Source of the DNA: Castanea sativa
Lineage: Eukaryota > Streptophyta > Magnoliopsida > Fagales > Fagaceae
Length of the DNA stretch: 64,000 nucleotides
Direction of reading: 5' to 3'
Assembly (NCBI RefSeq): GCF_040712315.1
Contig: NC_134013.1
Location: forward strand, 32,027,001-32,091,000
Positions within the stretch are counted from its first letter, which is position 1. Each line of letters begins with the position of its first letter. Position numbers and translations under genes: made by a program. The notes beneath the pieces are model-generated. The model saw nothing but the letters and a program-made list of their open reading frames with translations. It had not been told where the DNA came from and made no database searches. This document shows, piece after piece, positions 23,553 to 35,261 of the stretch.

Positions 23553-25639
23553 AGTTTTTAACTAAAATTTACTTACTTTGCTCAAGCTAAGCTTACAACT
23601 TTCAGAAAAAATCCAAAATTATTGCAAACAATGTATATTTAGCCTGCAAAGGAGAAATAAAATAAATAAATAACGTTATAACTGGAAGACAAAACAAAAT
23701 TGAGTCCCTAATGATAACTTCTCTTTGGTGAAAACAATAAATTGAACTCATGATGCATAGCACGTCTCTTGAATACATACCAGTTGTAGCTTCTCTGAAT
23801 CACATACAGGTGGCATGTCATTGAGTTTAGACAATGGAACATTCAGCCCAATTTCATTACTATTAGAATTTAGAGTTAAATAGTAAGATTGAAGGAAAAG
23901 AATGAGAAGTAGTTCAGTTGATTGAAACTATAGGTGCAAAAAGTAATTAAATAAGCTAAACTACTTAAAACTCAACCTATAAGACAAAATATTTTGACGC
24001 AATAATTCCCCTAACAACATTGGCACTTCCAAAACATCTCTATTTCCATCCAACTCAATTAATCAAAATTTCAGTCAAAGATGAAGCATTGTACAAAGAT
24101 GAAATAAGGTGACATAAAACTAAGTTACAAACTTCAACAAGTCATGAAAAATATTCTCACTTCAACAATGGTGTCACACTACATTTTCTCTTCTAAACCA
24201 AACAAAATTTTCTCACAATTCTAACACAAGCATCATATCAAACTATTTTTTTCTCAGAACCCATATAATTTCTCCTCTTATTCACAATGACAACTAACTA
24301 TCTATCATTTCTCAATCAAATGTCTCATCTAAACCAAATGAAATTTTCTTAGGACAACTCAAATATTACACCAAAAATAGAAGGAAAAAAACGCACCGTG
24401 AGCCTTGAGAACACGGAGGATCTTGCTTCCAGTGAAAAACCCTTCCGGCAAATTTGTATATGTTCTCCTCTGTAGACTAATCAGGTCAGTCACAATATTC
24501 TATTTGGCATTCAACATTCAACTCATATACAAAAAACCATTAAAAGCACCAACTATTATTCCTAAGAACATAAAATAAATTTCATAATCTTCAAATTTAA
24601 TTAAAAAGAGGACTTTCTTAGCACCAAACACCAAACCACACTCTACAGCAACATAGATAGTACTAGGATTCAATCATATATTTAAGTTCAAACATTCACA
24701 TAGATAGGGGCTAACTTGTTTCTTTCACTAATCTTATCCATCCATCCAGGACCAAACCAACATAGAAAAATCACATAAACACACTTTACTTTAATCAAAT
24801 TAAAAAGTATTTGATAGTGATTTCTACTTTACCCAGAAAATGCAAAAGCTTTACAAACCCAAATTTTATACCTACAGCTCAGAGGGGGTTCATCAAATTT
24901 TCTTTTCAATTTGAAGCATGTTATTAGTATTGTACTTTACAGTAGAATTGTCTGTTCTACTTTAGTTTAAGTATGACTATAGAGATTTACCATTTGGTTG
25001 TTTACAGTAAGGTCATTTTTAGTAAATATATAGGATGGCTGAAGATATGTTTAAGAGAAAATCTAGTCTATATGTTTATTGGAAAAAAAAGGGTCCTACC
25101 CAAGTAAACAAGGTGTATACTGCAAGTATAACACGGAAATAGAAGCCAACAAGAAGTAAATTTTAAAAAAATACAGAGCACCTAGCATTCCACTCTATCC
25201 AAAGACAACAAATGAGACACAATGAAGCTGCTTACCATATCCCAGCTTTGCCTCTTCTTCCAAACGGCCCCTTCAAACACGAAAACATCTCTTGCACCGA
25301 CTTTAGCATTACTCAAAAAATGCCACAGCACAATGCAAGAACAAGCAATTCACATTCTCCACATCATTATGAACTCAAATACACACATTGATAAAATAAA
25401 TCCCAACCACCAACAGAATACAATCACTTTAATACAATGCCTGCAACTTACAACCGGTACTTGAAGATTCAAATTAATTAAGGTCATTTTGAAAATTTGA
25501 GCACTAGAACTCAAAGGGGGTTCAAGAAAAAAAAAAAAAGAGAGCAGAAAATAAAAAAAGAAACCCAGAAAAGAAAATAAAAAATAAATGACAAAAATCC
25601 AAAAAATAAAATAAAAAAGAAAATAAAAAAAACAGGAAA
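23553..25639. other. CACTA internal non-coding region
   Basis: About 2.1 kb of AT-rich sequence with no credible reading frame and no recognised domain. It probably contains introns or leader of the TNPD transcript, which in this family is often initiated near the far terminus. Confidence 0.4.
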
Positions 25640-26100
25640 TTACCTATGGAGACGGAAGCTGAAGGGTCGCCGGTTTCGTCGCGGGAGCGTCGCCGGTTTC
25701 GTCGTAGGAGCGTCGTCGGGAGTCGCTAAAGCGTCGTCGGAAGTCGCTGAAGCGTCGCGGGAGCCGCTGATCGTTGTGAATCGGCAAACTGTCGCGACGC
25801 TAACCGTCGCGGTCGCAGGATCGTTGCGAATCGGCGAACCAGTGCTGGAGACAGTCGCGAGAGTTGCTGATCGTTGTAAATCGGCGAACCGTCGCGGAAA
25901 TCGTCGAATCGCGAACCGATGCTGGAGCGTCGCGACACGAACCGTCACCGTGCTGGAGCGTCGCGACGCGATGCGAACCGTCGCAATGTTTCGCTGGTGT
26001 TGGAGCGTCGCGACGCGATGCGAACCGTCGCGATGTTTCGCCGGTTCTGGAGCGTCGCCGGTTCTGGAGCGTCGCTGAAGGTGTGATTTGGGCGTCACCA
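25640..26100 (-). repeat. CpG-rich tandemly repetitive leader of the CACTA element
   Basis: A sharp GC-rich island in AT-rich DNA, built from imperfect copies of ggagcgtcgc, gcgaaccgtcgc and gcgacgcgatgcgaaccgtc. Two near-identical blocks occur around 25938-26040. Several frames are open across it, but they are repetitive (runs of R, S, A, T) and I do not call a gene. Its place next to one terminus recalls the GC-rich first exon (downstream control region) of maize Spm, which is a methylation target. That comparison is inference. Confidence 0.65.
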
Positions 26101-26204
26101 AAGTTCTGGTGTGAGGGAATGGGTATCAGTGGGTAATGCTGAATGAGTTAGGTAATGCTGAATCAGTGAGGAAAACAAAGAGAGTTAAAGAAGAATATAT
26201 ACGA

Positions 26205-26945
26205 TAGCTATAGCGACGAATTCCATTTCGTCACTATATATTAGCTTTAGCGACGATTCTATTTTCGTCACAAATTTTCGTCGCTAAATCATGCTTTGTT
26301 TTCAGTGACGAACACTTTTCGTCGCTAATTCTATTCTTCAGCGACGAAAATTATTTCGTCACTAAAAGCATGACAGAAGCACCTTTAGCGACGAAATTTT
26401 TACGTTGCAAAAACTATAACTTTTAGTGACGCAATATATTCGTCGCTGTAGCTCCACTTGTTTCGCGCCTACATTTTCAATTGGCGCCCCTAATTCAGCC
26501 ACCTCTATAGTGACGAAATTTATATTTCGTCACTATTTATCGCCTTTAGTGACGAATTTAGTTTCGTCACTATTGCTCCACACAAATTTTGGGTGTTTCT
26601 TTTTAGCGACGAAATTATTTCGTCGCTAATTGTCACCTTCAGCGACGAAAACTATTTCGTCACTAAAAGCATAATTACCAGCACCTTTAGCGACGAAAGT
26701 TTTTCGTCGCAAAAGATTAGAACTTTTAGCGACGAACAAAGTCGTCGCTATAGATCCATTTTAGTTTCGCGCCAGCCCTTTTGATCCGCGCCACTAATTC
26801 AGCATCCCTATAGCGACGAAATCCATATTTCGTCGCTAAAGGTCAGCCATTTTTTTATAGATAGCGACGAAATATAAATTTCGTCGCTATATGGTACTTT
26901 TTGCGACGAAAAACTTTTCCTCACTAAAATTCGTCACTGTAGTTA
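26205..26945. repeat. Right subterminal repeats of the CACTA element
   Basis: The same motif family as at the left end (ttagcgacgaaa, tttcgtcgctaa, tttcgtcactaa), in both orientations and frequently paired head-to-head as atagcgacgaaatnnatttcgtcgctat-like hairpins. These are expected binding sites for the TNPA-like protein. Confidence 0.85.
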
Positions 26946-26960
26946 CATTTTGTTGTAGTG

Positions 26961-27950
26961 ATAACAAATCCTCTCTGTTTTACTGAGTCTTTAAGGAAAA
27001 ATTCTTTCCTACTAGTTCGATCTTTAAGGCCAAGGTCTCAACAAGGTCTTATGCATGACAAAGCATTCTTAAGGCGAGATTAGTAATAGCTGATGGTATG
27101 ATGTGGAGAACTGGGGATGGAAGATTAAACTAAATCTATGATGAAAATCAGATTTCAGGGGAAATCCCCAACAGGATTATATCACCCTAGGAACATTTTT
27201 TTAGCTAACAAATTTGTTTCTTCTTGTTTGATTTTAATACAGGTGGCTGGCATAATTCTAGAATCGATGAGTTTTTCTTACCCTTTGAACCTCAGAAGAT
27301 CAATGCGACCACTCTGCCGAACAAGCCAAGAGGACTACCGGATTTGGCCAAGAACAAGGAAGGGATATACTTAGTAAAAACAGGATATCAGCTTTCTTGT
27401 GAAAAGGATATTAGAGACAGAGCTTCGGCTTCAGATGTTACTGACTTAAGAAAATTCTGGACTTGAGTGTGGAAACTTAGAATTCCAAAAAGATTTTAAA
27501 AAAAATTCTTGCGTGCTTGTTATGAGGCGTTACCAACCCTGGTAAATCTGCAGCATAGGAAAATTGTGGAAGTTTCTATATGCTCACAGTATGATCAAGC
27601 TCAAGAAGATACCCTGCATGCTCTCTGGGGGTGTGAGAAAGTCCATGAAATCTGGAGCTCAATGTTTGATGGAGTTCGTTGAGATTATCCCGGCATCAAT
27701 GACTTCACGGACCTGGTCAGTTTGGTAGGAAGGCAACCCAAAAATTTGGAATTATTTGCAGCAATGACTTGGTACATTTGTACTCGGAGAAACAAACTTA
27801 GGCATAATGAAAACTTTATGCAGCCCCAGATCGTCCTCAACACAACAAGCGTTCTACATTTTGATTTTCTTAACTAAAATCCAACCTTATCCACAAAACA
27901 TCGACCTAGATAGACTAATTGAAAGCCCCCAGATCGGGGTGAGTATAAAA
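26961..27950 (+). pseudogene. LINE ORF2, thumb and zf-RVT region
   Basis: Directly after the CACTA element the LINE frame continues: VYNKSSLFY, then VFKEKFFPTSSIFKAKVSTR near 26990 and IADGMMWRTGDG near 27090. Two tryptophan codons appear as TGA. A zf-RVT-like segment follows (LRIPKRF near 27480, then TLHALWGCEKVHEIWSSMF near 27612). The block ends at KPPDRGEYK, where the second hAT element inserted; the rest of the RNase H domain resumes at 28826. Confidence 0.75.
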
Positions 27951-28825
27951 CTATGAAGCACAGGTGCGGCAAAACGGCTGCCGCACTTGCGTCCGACGCG
28001 GCTGCCTGCGCGTCGGTGCCGCATCCACTTTTTTTTTTTTTTCATTTCACGAATCGCGCTGACGCGGCACAGACTCGCGCCGACTCGGCGCTGACTCTCG
28101 CCGACTCGGCGCTGATTTGCGCCGATTCGGGCCAAATCGGCCGAGATCAAAGCAGAGGTCTTCGCCGGGAGCTGGTACTTGAACGACAAGTCGGAATCGG
28201 CGGCACTGCATAGAGAGCAGAGAGTTTGGAAATGAAGGAGTTGAGATCGACGGCAAGAATGAGAATCTTAATCTCGCCGCTGCCGCTGATGTGAGACAGT
28301 AGACAAAGCGGATGAAAGCTCTTCTGATGTGGAGAGGAGAGCGTGGAACTGGAAGATTTTTTTTTTTTTTTTGGAAAGAGGAGAGGTGAGTGATGTCACT
28401 GATGTGGAGTGAAGGTGACTTTTGAGGGGAGTGGGTCCTGGCGTGTGGGAAGAAGTGTGGAAGCCCAATGACTTTATTTAGTTTAGTGCACCTGCAACTA
28501 AAGTTGTGCCCTATCATTCAGATTTTAATATAGAGTAATTATTGTTATATATAACTAGTTACACATAATTTTGCATATATTTGTGAAATTGTATTTTAAA
28601 CATATAATTTTAATTACAATTGTAAAATCATAAAACTGTATTTTCAAAACATAATTTTATAATTTATGTTTAGCAATATATATAAAATATAAATATAAAT
28701 ATTTTTAATAATTTTTTAATCGCCGCACCCAGCCGCACCCGCACTCTACTTTTTCAAAAATTGCCGAATCTCGCACCCGCACTCGCACCCGCACCCGAAT
28801 CCAGAAACGCACCCGTGCTTCATAG
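27951..28825. mobile_element. hAT-like DNA transposon, 875 bp, non-autonomous
   Basis: Inverted ends: ctatgaagcacaggtgcgg at 27951 and, on the other strand, ctatgaagcacgggtgcg at 28825. The 8 bp duplication gtataaaa flanks it (27943-27950 and 28826-28833). Next to the left end are CpG-rich repeats of gcgccgactcggcgctgac type (about 28063-28140), and next to the right end are cgcacccgcac repeats (about 28724-28815). The interior has a T-run and AT-rich sequence and no transposase. The superfamily is called from TSD length; the end sequence is also a familiar plant hAT type. Confidence 0.85.
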
Positions 28826-29291
28826 GTATAAAACAAATTACAATGGGGCAGTGTTTGGAGATGTAAATGAGGCCGGGTTGGGAGATGTAATCCGGAACAA
28901 TAAAGGTGAGATCATGGCTATTCTTGCTGAGAAAATACCTCTTCCTCACTTAGTGGTTTCATTGGAAGCATTGACAACGCGATGAGTAGTCCTTTTTGCA
29001 GCGAAACTTGGTTTCAATCAGTCTGTGTTTGAAGGGGATTCAGAGATATTAGTGAAAGCTCAAAATAGTGCCAACTCTTCTCATGCTGCCATCAAGCACA
29101 TCATTAAAGACATTCAATCTACTTTGAGTTTTTTCCAAACTCATTCTTTCTCTCATACTAGGAGGCAGAGCAATGTTGTAACTCTTGCTTTAGCAAGGAG
29201 TGCGAGAAACTCTTTTCCTTTAGATGTTTGGATGGAGTCTGTCCCATCAGACTTGGATCGTTTGGTTATTTCTGATTTTCACGTACATTAA
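28826..29291 (+). pseudogene. LINE C-terminal RNase H domain (RVT_3-like)
   Basis: With the hAT element removed the frame reads KPPDRGEYK then TNYNGAVFGDV, matching the KPPxxGxxKxNxDGAxF start of plant LINE-type RNase H. The first catalytic Asp is here Asn (NYNGA). Downstream are EALTTR, a TGA, and then FEGDSEILVKAQNS (near 29025) and HTRRQSNVVTLALARSARN (near 29155), the last catalytic region, which also lacks the usual Asp (SNVVTLALA for xNxxADxLA). It ends FHVH at 29291. The domain would remove RNA from the cDNA hybrid; it is inactive here. Confidence 0.75.
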
Positions 29292-29360
29292 ATATTTTCC
29301 CTATTTGGAGTTAATGAAATAGTTTCCTTCTATAAAAAATAAAAATTAAAAAAAAAAAGT
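29292..29360 (+). other. LINE 3' UTR and A-tract
   Basis: About 45 bp of untranslated sequence is followed by taaaaaataaaaatt and a run of A, the expected 3' end of an L1-type insertion. No matching duplication of the following sequence (gtgggttctagg) was found upstream of 9577. Confidence 0.7.
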
Positions 29361-30619
29361 GGGTTCTAGGTCCATGGACAGCAACTGCGATAACAAAAGC
29401 TTTGAAATATGGCCCAATTAGTTTACTAAAGAAAACTTGGACATATGTTTTTGTTTTGTTAAAAAATCAACGTAATTGGATCAATTCTACTTATTTGATG
29501 GAGGGACCAACATTGTGTTTAACAATCAATGTCCATCTAAAAGGGAAGCATACTGGGCCAGGATGAGTTATACCAAGGTCATTTCAAATTTAGCCCAAAG
29601 CATCTTATTCGATCTAGCTTACCTTAGCACTTGTTCTAATGTGGTTGATATAGAAATGTAATCAAGCACTGAAGCTTATATTACGATGCACATTGCCCCA
29701 CCATAGGTTCTCTTTTATCCGAATAGGAAAAGGTGTGGGTTCTTGTTTTGGATGGTACTAGGCCCAATGATGACAAAAGATCCTAGACCTCCAAAAATGG
29801 ATAATTGATTGCTGGTTGGACTGGGTCTATTCTCTGCAACCTATTGGGGTCGTTATATGAACCGATTTGTACCCAAGTCACATAGAGCTCTATAAGGCAA
29901 AAATGTGATTTTCTTCTAAGCAATAAAATATCATTTTAAGTGTTTTAATGTCGTAAAATGACCTCTTACTCTTACAAAATGAGTAAAATAATTATTCATA
30001 ATATTCACAATGATAAAAAGATGAATAAAAAAATTATTCATATTGTTCATAATGATAAAGAGATTAAAATATAATATTTAAAACTTATCTTTTATTGTGT
30101 GAACATTTAAAAAGAGAGTTCCTTCACTTGGTTCCTCCATGATAATTCCTTGAGAAAGATGTTGCAGTGGTTCCTTCTCCAGTGATTTCAGGACGTGGAA
30201 AAGATGTTGCAATGATTCATCCACCAGTGGTTCCCAAGATGAGGGTTCGTGGTTTCTAGAACCCTGGGGCCTTTAATCTAGGAACCTAAAATGCTAGTTC
30301 CTTGAACCATAGGATCTTTCTCCATTCTTACTATGCAATGGATTTTTGTCCCTTCCCTTTACCTCTATAGGTCCTGCATCAGAACAACTATATAACACAC
30401 ATATCCTCAAATAATTGTCAGTTCCTCAAGTTAGGATACACATTCTAAAGTATATACATATATGTTAATGAACTTCATATAAATGAGTCAGCCATGAGGT
30501 CCTTGGCCCCAACTCTCACAGATTTAGTGTTTTTGCACAAGACTTGTGAGATTTGGAACTCAAATCCAAGTAGCTTTGCTTGGACATTTCCTTCCAACGC
30601 AGTCAAGTGAGGGGGATTT
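29361..30619. other. Intergenic stretch, unassigned
   Basis: No credible gene. Between about 30140 and 30260 there are imperfect repeats of aagatgttgcagtggttcc type. The segment just before 30620 (aagtgagggggatttt) looks like a polypurine tract in front of a possible LTR. Confidence 0.4.
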
Positions 30620-31960
30620 TGTGGGAGAGAGTGATATATAATGTGTGCATATTTTTGTATAAGTTTTTTTAGATGCTAAGTGATATTTTGAAGGATATTA
30701 AGGATAAAGGACGAAGTCCTCCTCCTTGGCTCTCTTGTTTTATTCTTTCTTTATCACCTCTCCCTTGCTGAACTCTCATAATTCTTAGAAATCTCCACTA
30801 AACCCCCAAAACTCCCCCTTCAACTATGTTTTGGTGTTCCTTTTATAATGGACATGGTTTGGGACCCTAGGCGAGGACGTCATTGGTCTGCTGGGTTAAA
30901 CCATGTCCTCTGACAGGAATCTAAAGGAATTCCTTGGGCAGAGTTTTAGCTTAGTTTGGAAATTATAACTAAAAAGAGTATTTGACTTCAGCTACAAATG
31001 GAAGATGCCTTCCTGGAAAGTTAAAGGAATAGGTGAGATATTCAATGTAATGGATGACAACTTTGATTGATAAGGAAAACTAAGAAGAAGTTGCAGGGAG
31101 ATGCCATGCACATGAAGGAACTAAGTTAGGCCTTTGGTTCATGCATTCCAAGCACATACATTAACCAAAGGAAAACTTCAAGATCCTCATTTCACCAGAA
31201 TTCACTCTCCTACCAACCAAATCACTTCTCCCCCCTACTACCAATTCAAGATCCCATGGGCTTGGACCACGGGCTACCAAGATGATACCTGGCTTGTTGG
31301 GTATTTAATGGCTTTTACTAAGAATCTGAACATATACCTTGGCTTTTCCATGTGTCAGCCAAGGTCCTCTTCTCAAGGCTTTAAAAGGACACATCAAGGT
31401 CTAGGGCCTTGATGTTGACTCTTTTTGGTTTGGCCTTTTTCTAGAAATGGCATAAATTCCCCCTTGCAATGCGTGAGCTTGGAAAGCCTCTAACCATTCT
31501 CTCTATTGCTGCATATCCTCTACCCTGACTGAGATCACTCGGTTCCTACGTCAGGTACTAAACCTGAGGACACCATTTGTCCCTTTCACTTCTCTCTGCC
31601 TCTTGATTTCAATAGGATAACTAACGAAACTTTCCTTCTTTCAAAAATACATGTGAGTGGTTTGTTCCCAAACTATCTTCTGGGTTGCCCACGTCCTCCT
31701 TAGGATCTTCTAGATTGTCAACGTCCTTCTAAATTTCTCTCAAAGGATCCACTTCTTGGATGTTGGAGATCCCACTTGTGGCCTAAATCTGGGTCTTCTT
31801 CTTCTTCTTTTTTACTTTTTTCTTTCTTTTTCCTTATTTTTGGGCCTTTGGACCTTCATGGTCCTTAACTTTACAAGTTAGGCCTTCTTTTGTTAAAGCC
31901 CGTAGTTTTTCCTTGCTTTTCATGAAACAAGCTTTCCTTGTCACATTTTGGTCCTCAACA
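30620..31960 (+). repeat. Possible LTR (1.34 kb), single copy in window
   Basis: Starts TGTGGGAGAG directly after a G-rich tract (gtgagggggatttt) and ends CCTCAACA, so it has TG...CA ends of plausible LTR length. A TATA-like atatataatg lies just inside the start. No second copy occurs in the window and no TSD could be confirmed. It could be a solo or truncated element, or chance. Confidence 0.3.
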
Positions 31961-32007
31961 AAAAGAAAAACTACTGCTATTGAAAGGTTTGAAACTGTAA
32001 AAAATCA

Positions 32008-32100
32008 AATCTAATTTAGGTTGAAATCTAATTTAGGTTGAAATCTAATTTAGGTTGAAATGATATAGAGATTAAATCAAATCTAATTTAGGTTGAAATG
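32008..32100 (+). repeat. Short tandem repeat, 17 bp unit
   Basis: The unit aaatctaatttaggttg is repeated in tandem around 32008-32058, with a further diverged copy to 32100. Confidence 0.85.
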
Positions 32101-33366
32101 ATATAGAAACGCATGTAATCGTGGCAAGAGAGTTCGAATGTCAAAATCACTGTTTACTTTTGGATCCTTTACATTATTACTAGTAAGGGTTGCACGTGCA
32201 AGGCATATGCTGCCCCTTGAGTGAGAAAAATTTAGATAGAATTTTTTTTAAAAAAAAAGTAGTATCAAATCATGTTTTTAAATTTAGAATAGTTATTTAA
32301 CATATGGTTATCTATTTAGTATGATAATTTCTTAGAACTAATATACTAAAAATAGTATCTACTCACAAAAAAATTCTATTAAGAATGATAACAAATGTTG
32401 TCATCTTCCAACAATAAACAACAAAGTTTTAATAAAACATTGTCACAATATTTAAATATTCACAATAAATGAAGATATATGCTGCAATTGAAACTCTTCA
32501 TCAAATTAAATACCTACAACCATTTGCAATGAATATTTTGTTATTCACATTCTCAAAAAAAAAAAATTGTTATTCATACTTCTTTCTTTATCAGTTTATT
32601 TTATGAGCCTAACTACGATGCTTAGCTTACTTAATTTTTAATGAACACCCTTTTAAGAAAGAAAACAAATAAAAAAAGAACAAAATAACAAAAGAAATAT
32701 GTCATTGAAGTTTTTATTAGATTAAATTATAAATCTAGAAGATTTAAACCTCTAATAAATTAGTATTCTTTAGGTAACAAATAGAATGCCATAGATTACT
32801 ATTTTTACTTTCTAAGTATTACTAGCACAAATATAAAAATATACGAAGAAAATTTTTGGGACATTAAAATTTTGTGAGGCATTTTAGATATTGCACAATG
32901 AAATATTCTAGGAATCACAAGATTTTGTTAAATTTTAACTAAGAGAATAACATCAAGGACTATATGCTTGTCTACAAAATATAAAGGAGGAAATTATTCA
33001 ATTTTAAAGTTGAGGGATGAAATTACCCCAAACATAAAGGGGGAAAGTACTTTTTTCTATGATTTTCTTTTGTTGTTGGTAAAACTATGTGTTTTTTACT
33101 TTAAACAATGTGTTAAAAAATCCCAAGAAAACCATCCATAAAACTATGAATTTTGGCTCAACAAATTGGCTAAACAAAATAAAAAGTCAAGAATACAATA
33201 AATGTCACAATATTTTCTCAATACCTTTATTTTAGCTATGGTGGGCCTTGGTATGATATTTTATAATTTTATTTTTGAGTAATGCTACATCTACAACATT
33301 TTCATAACAAATCCTAGCTGGTATATTATTATTGATTTTTAACTGGGACAACCACTTTAAACTATG

Positions 33367-33493
33367 TAAGGGCGGACCTATAGTAGGGCAAAGGGGGGCC
33401 ATGCCCCCCCCCCCCCCCCCACCCCCATTAAAAAAAATTGGTATACAAAAAATATGTTTGCCCTTAAATATTTATATATACACACACACACAC

Positions 33494-33549
<56 letters not shown>

Positions 33550-33867
33550 CTCTCCTCCTCTAAAATATTTAGATATTGACCTACAAGAAAAGAAATATAT
33601 AAATAAAATTCATGCCCCTTTAACTACAAAAACAAAATAAAAAAATAAATATGAACTAAACAAAAATCGTGCACAAAATAAAAAAAAACCCTTATTTTGT
33701 ATGTTATACTTTGTTGATGTGTTTTATAATATGAAATGTTTAGGAAATACTTATTTTGTATCTAGTATTTTGTTGAATATGAAATAGATGTTAGTTTTTA
33801 TTTTCATAAATTTTTTTTGGTTTTAAGCTTTGGCCTCCCTCGGGTATGAATCCTAGTTCCGTCCCTA
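33367..33867. mobile_element. hAT-type MITE, 501 bp
   Basis: Inverted ends taagggcgga (33367) and, on the other strand, tagggacgga (33867). An 8 bp TSD, aaactatg, flanks it (33359-33366 and 33868-33875). The subterminal ggggggccatgccccccc hairpin is typical of this hAT group. It contains a poly-C run and long (CA)n/(TA)n microsatellites. Confidence 0.85.
33480..33545. repeat. (CA)n(TA)n microsatellite
   Basis: About 7 CA units then about 24 AT units in the hAT MITE. Reading frames across it are artefacts. Confidence 0.9.
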
Positions 33868-34543
33868 AAACTATGCATTAAAAAAACAACAAACAAAAAT
33901 CCTACAGAAGAAAATTGTGCATGAAACAGTGAATTTTTGCTCATCAAATTTGGTTAAACCAAAAAAGAAATCTAAGAACACAACAAAATATCACAATATT
34001 TTCACAATACCTTTATTTTTAGCCATGATAAGTTTTAGTTTGATATATTATTATTTATTTTATAAAAATGTTATCTCCGTAATATTTTCATAAAAAATTC
34101 TAGATGACAAGTTGTTACTAATTTTAAAATGGACCCATGACCCAGATCACTTTATTATCCACCAATAGTAGCTTACCACCTATGATTTGTTGTGAAATTA
34201 ATGTGAAAATATTGTGGACTTGACAATTTTTTATTTGATCTACAAGAAATTAAGATCTCAACAATTGCGAAAATATTGTGATAACAACAAGTGTTATAAC
34301 ATTTTCACAAAACATTTATTTTCAGTTGTGGTTGATTACAGTCTCATATTTTATTTCGACCTATAAGAAATCGACACCTCAATAATTGTGTATTGTGAAA
34401 TTTGTTGTGTTAGTATAACAATATATATGAGAATATTTAAAATTAAAAAAAAAAAAGAGAGCATAAACCGATGACTAAAAAGAAGGGGGCTAATGAAGTG
34501 ATGAACAGTATATATTGAATAAATCAAAAAGTATTAAAGTTAC

Positions 34544-35214
34544 TGTGGGGAGTAAAAGGACCCAAGTGGGCCTATGGGCCTTTGGGCTGTAACATGGAGG
34601 GCCGACCTGCTCTAGGATTAAACTCTATGAGTCGGCCCATACGCCGAGGGTCAGAGGATGCAGCCGAGGACGAGGTTCTCCTCGGAAAAGTCCTAGAGAA
34701 TTAAAAGGTTCATTATGAAGGTCAAAGCACAACTCTGGAAAGACCAGTGGTTAAAAGGGGACATCCTGACTCTTCTAGATGCACCAGTATGAAAGAAAAT
34801 ATCAAGAGTAAAAGCTGCTACCACCGCATTAAAGGCTCTGCACCTACCTCCCTGGCCGCATTAATGAGGAGGTGACCCCTGAACAGTGAGGTGGAAACTT
34901 CTAGTCACTATTCAAAAAGTATCAGGGAAGGAAGTATAAAAGGGGGATCGAAGAACCAAGAAAGAGAGGGAGAAATTGTAATCTTGGAACAAGAAAGAGA
35001 AATAACAAAGTAGTAGTCCTCGGCACGATTCCGAGGAGACCCACTTGTCATTATCAATCGTTATTTACTTGTGTTTGCTTACAAAAGCCTGTTATCAAAC
35101 TCCAGTACTTCTAATCGAGGTTTCAAGCCCACACTCTACAAATTTTATTGTTTAAGGCTCATTGGGCCTAAGCCCGTGATTGTCTTTGGGTCCAGGTACA
35201 ATTGTGCGCTTACA
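34544..35214 (+). repeat. 5' LTR, Tat element 1
   Basis: 671 bp with TGTGGGG...CTTACA ends. A TATA-like box, tataaaag, lies at about 34936-34943, roughly where the retrotransposon RNA would be started. It is homologous to the LTR of Tat element 2 over the stretch gctgctaccaccgcattaaa. Confidence 0.95.
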
Positions 35215-35216
35215 AT

Positions 35217-35232
35217 TGGCGCCGTCTGTGGG
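35217..35232 (+). promoter_or_regulatory. Primer-binding site, Tat element 1
   Basis: The sequence tggcgccgtctgtggg begins two bases after the 5' LTR, where minus-strand DNA synthesis is primed by a host tRNA. I did not assign the tRNA with certainty. Confidence 0.8.
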
Positions 35233-35261
35233 AAATCTAGTCTAGAAGAGTTAGGGATACT

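Larger units (their letters stand above)
15334..26960 (-). mobile_element. CACTA (En/Spm) DNA transposon, 11.6 kb
   Basis: The ends are perfect inverted repeats, CACTACAACAAAATG at 15334 and CATTTTGTTGTAGTG ending at 26960. A 3 bp TSD, ata, flanks it (15331-15333 and 26961-26963). Both are diagnostic of CACTA. Dense short subterminal repeats lie at both ends. Two transposase genes are on the minus strand: a TNPD-type gene (about 22535 to 18949) and downstream of it a TNPA-like gene (18494 to 16369). Between the right terminus and TNPD lie a CpG-rich segment and a 190 bp tandem array. The element sits inside the RT domain of the LINE, and removing it restores that reading frame. Confidence 0.95.
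9577..29360 (+). mobile_element. Degenerate non-LTR retrotransposon (LINE, L1-like), split by three insertions
   Basis: Order on the plus strand: ORF1 with a DUF4283-like domain and zinc knuckle (9577-9841 and 11597-12184); an ORF2 with endonuclease (about 12840-13390), reverse transcriptase (about 13745-15333) and thumb/zf-RVT (26961-27900); a C-terminal RNase H (27901-27950 and 28826-29291); then a short 3' UTR ending in an A-tract (about 29338-29359). With the three DNA transposons removed it is about 5.5 kb, normal for a plant L1. Many stops and frameshifts show it is dead. The 5' end and target duplication could not be fixed. It is the oldest layer here, since three other elements sit in it. 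Confidence 0.85.

Noticed and set aside
25640..26136. Several overlapping frames of 70-153 codons on both strands
   Set aside because: All frames are open because the CpG-rich repeat lacks A/T-rich stop codons; the translations are repeats of Arg, Ser, Ala and Thr.
33332..33640. 102-codon open frame
   Set aside because: It crosses a poly-C run and (CA)n/(TA)n microsatellites in a hAT MITE; purely compositional.
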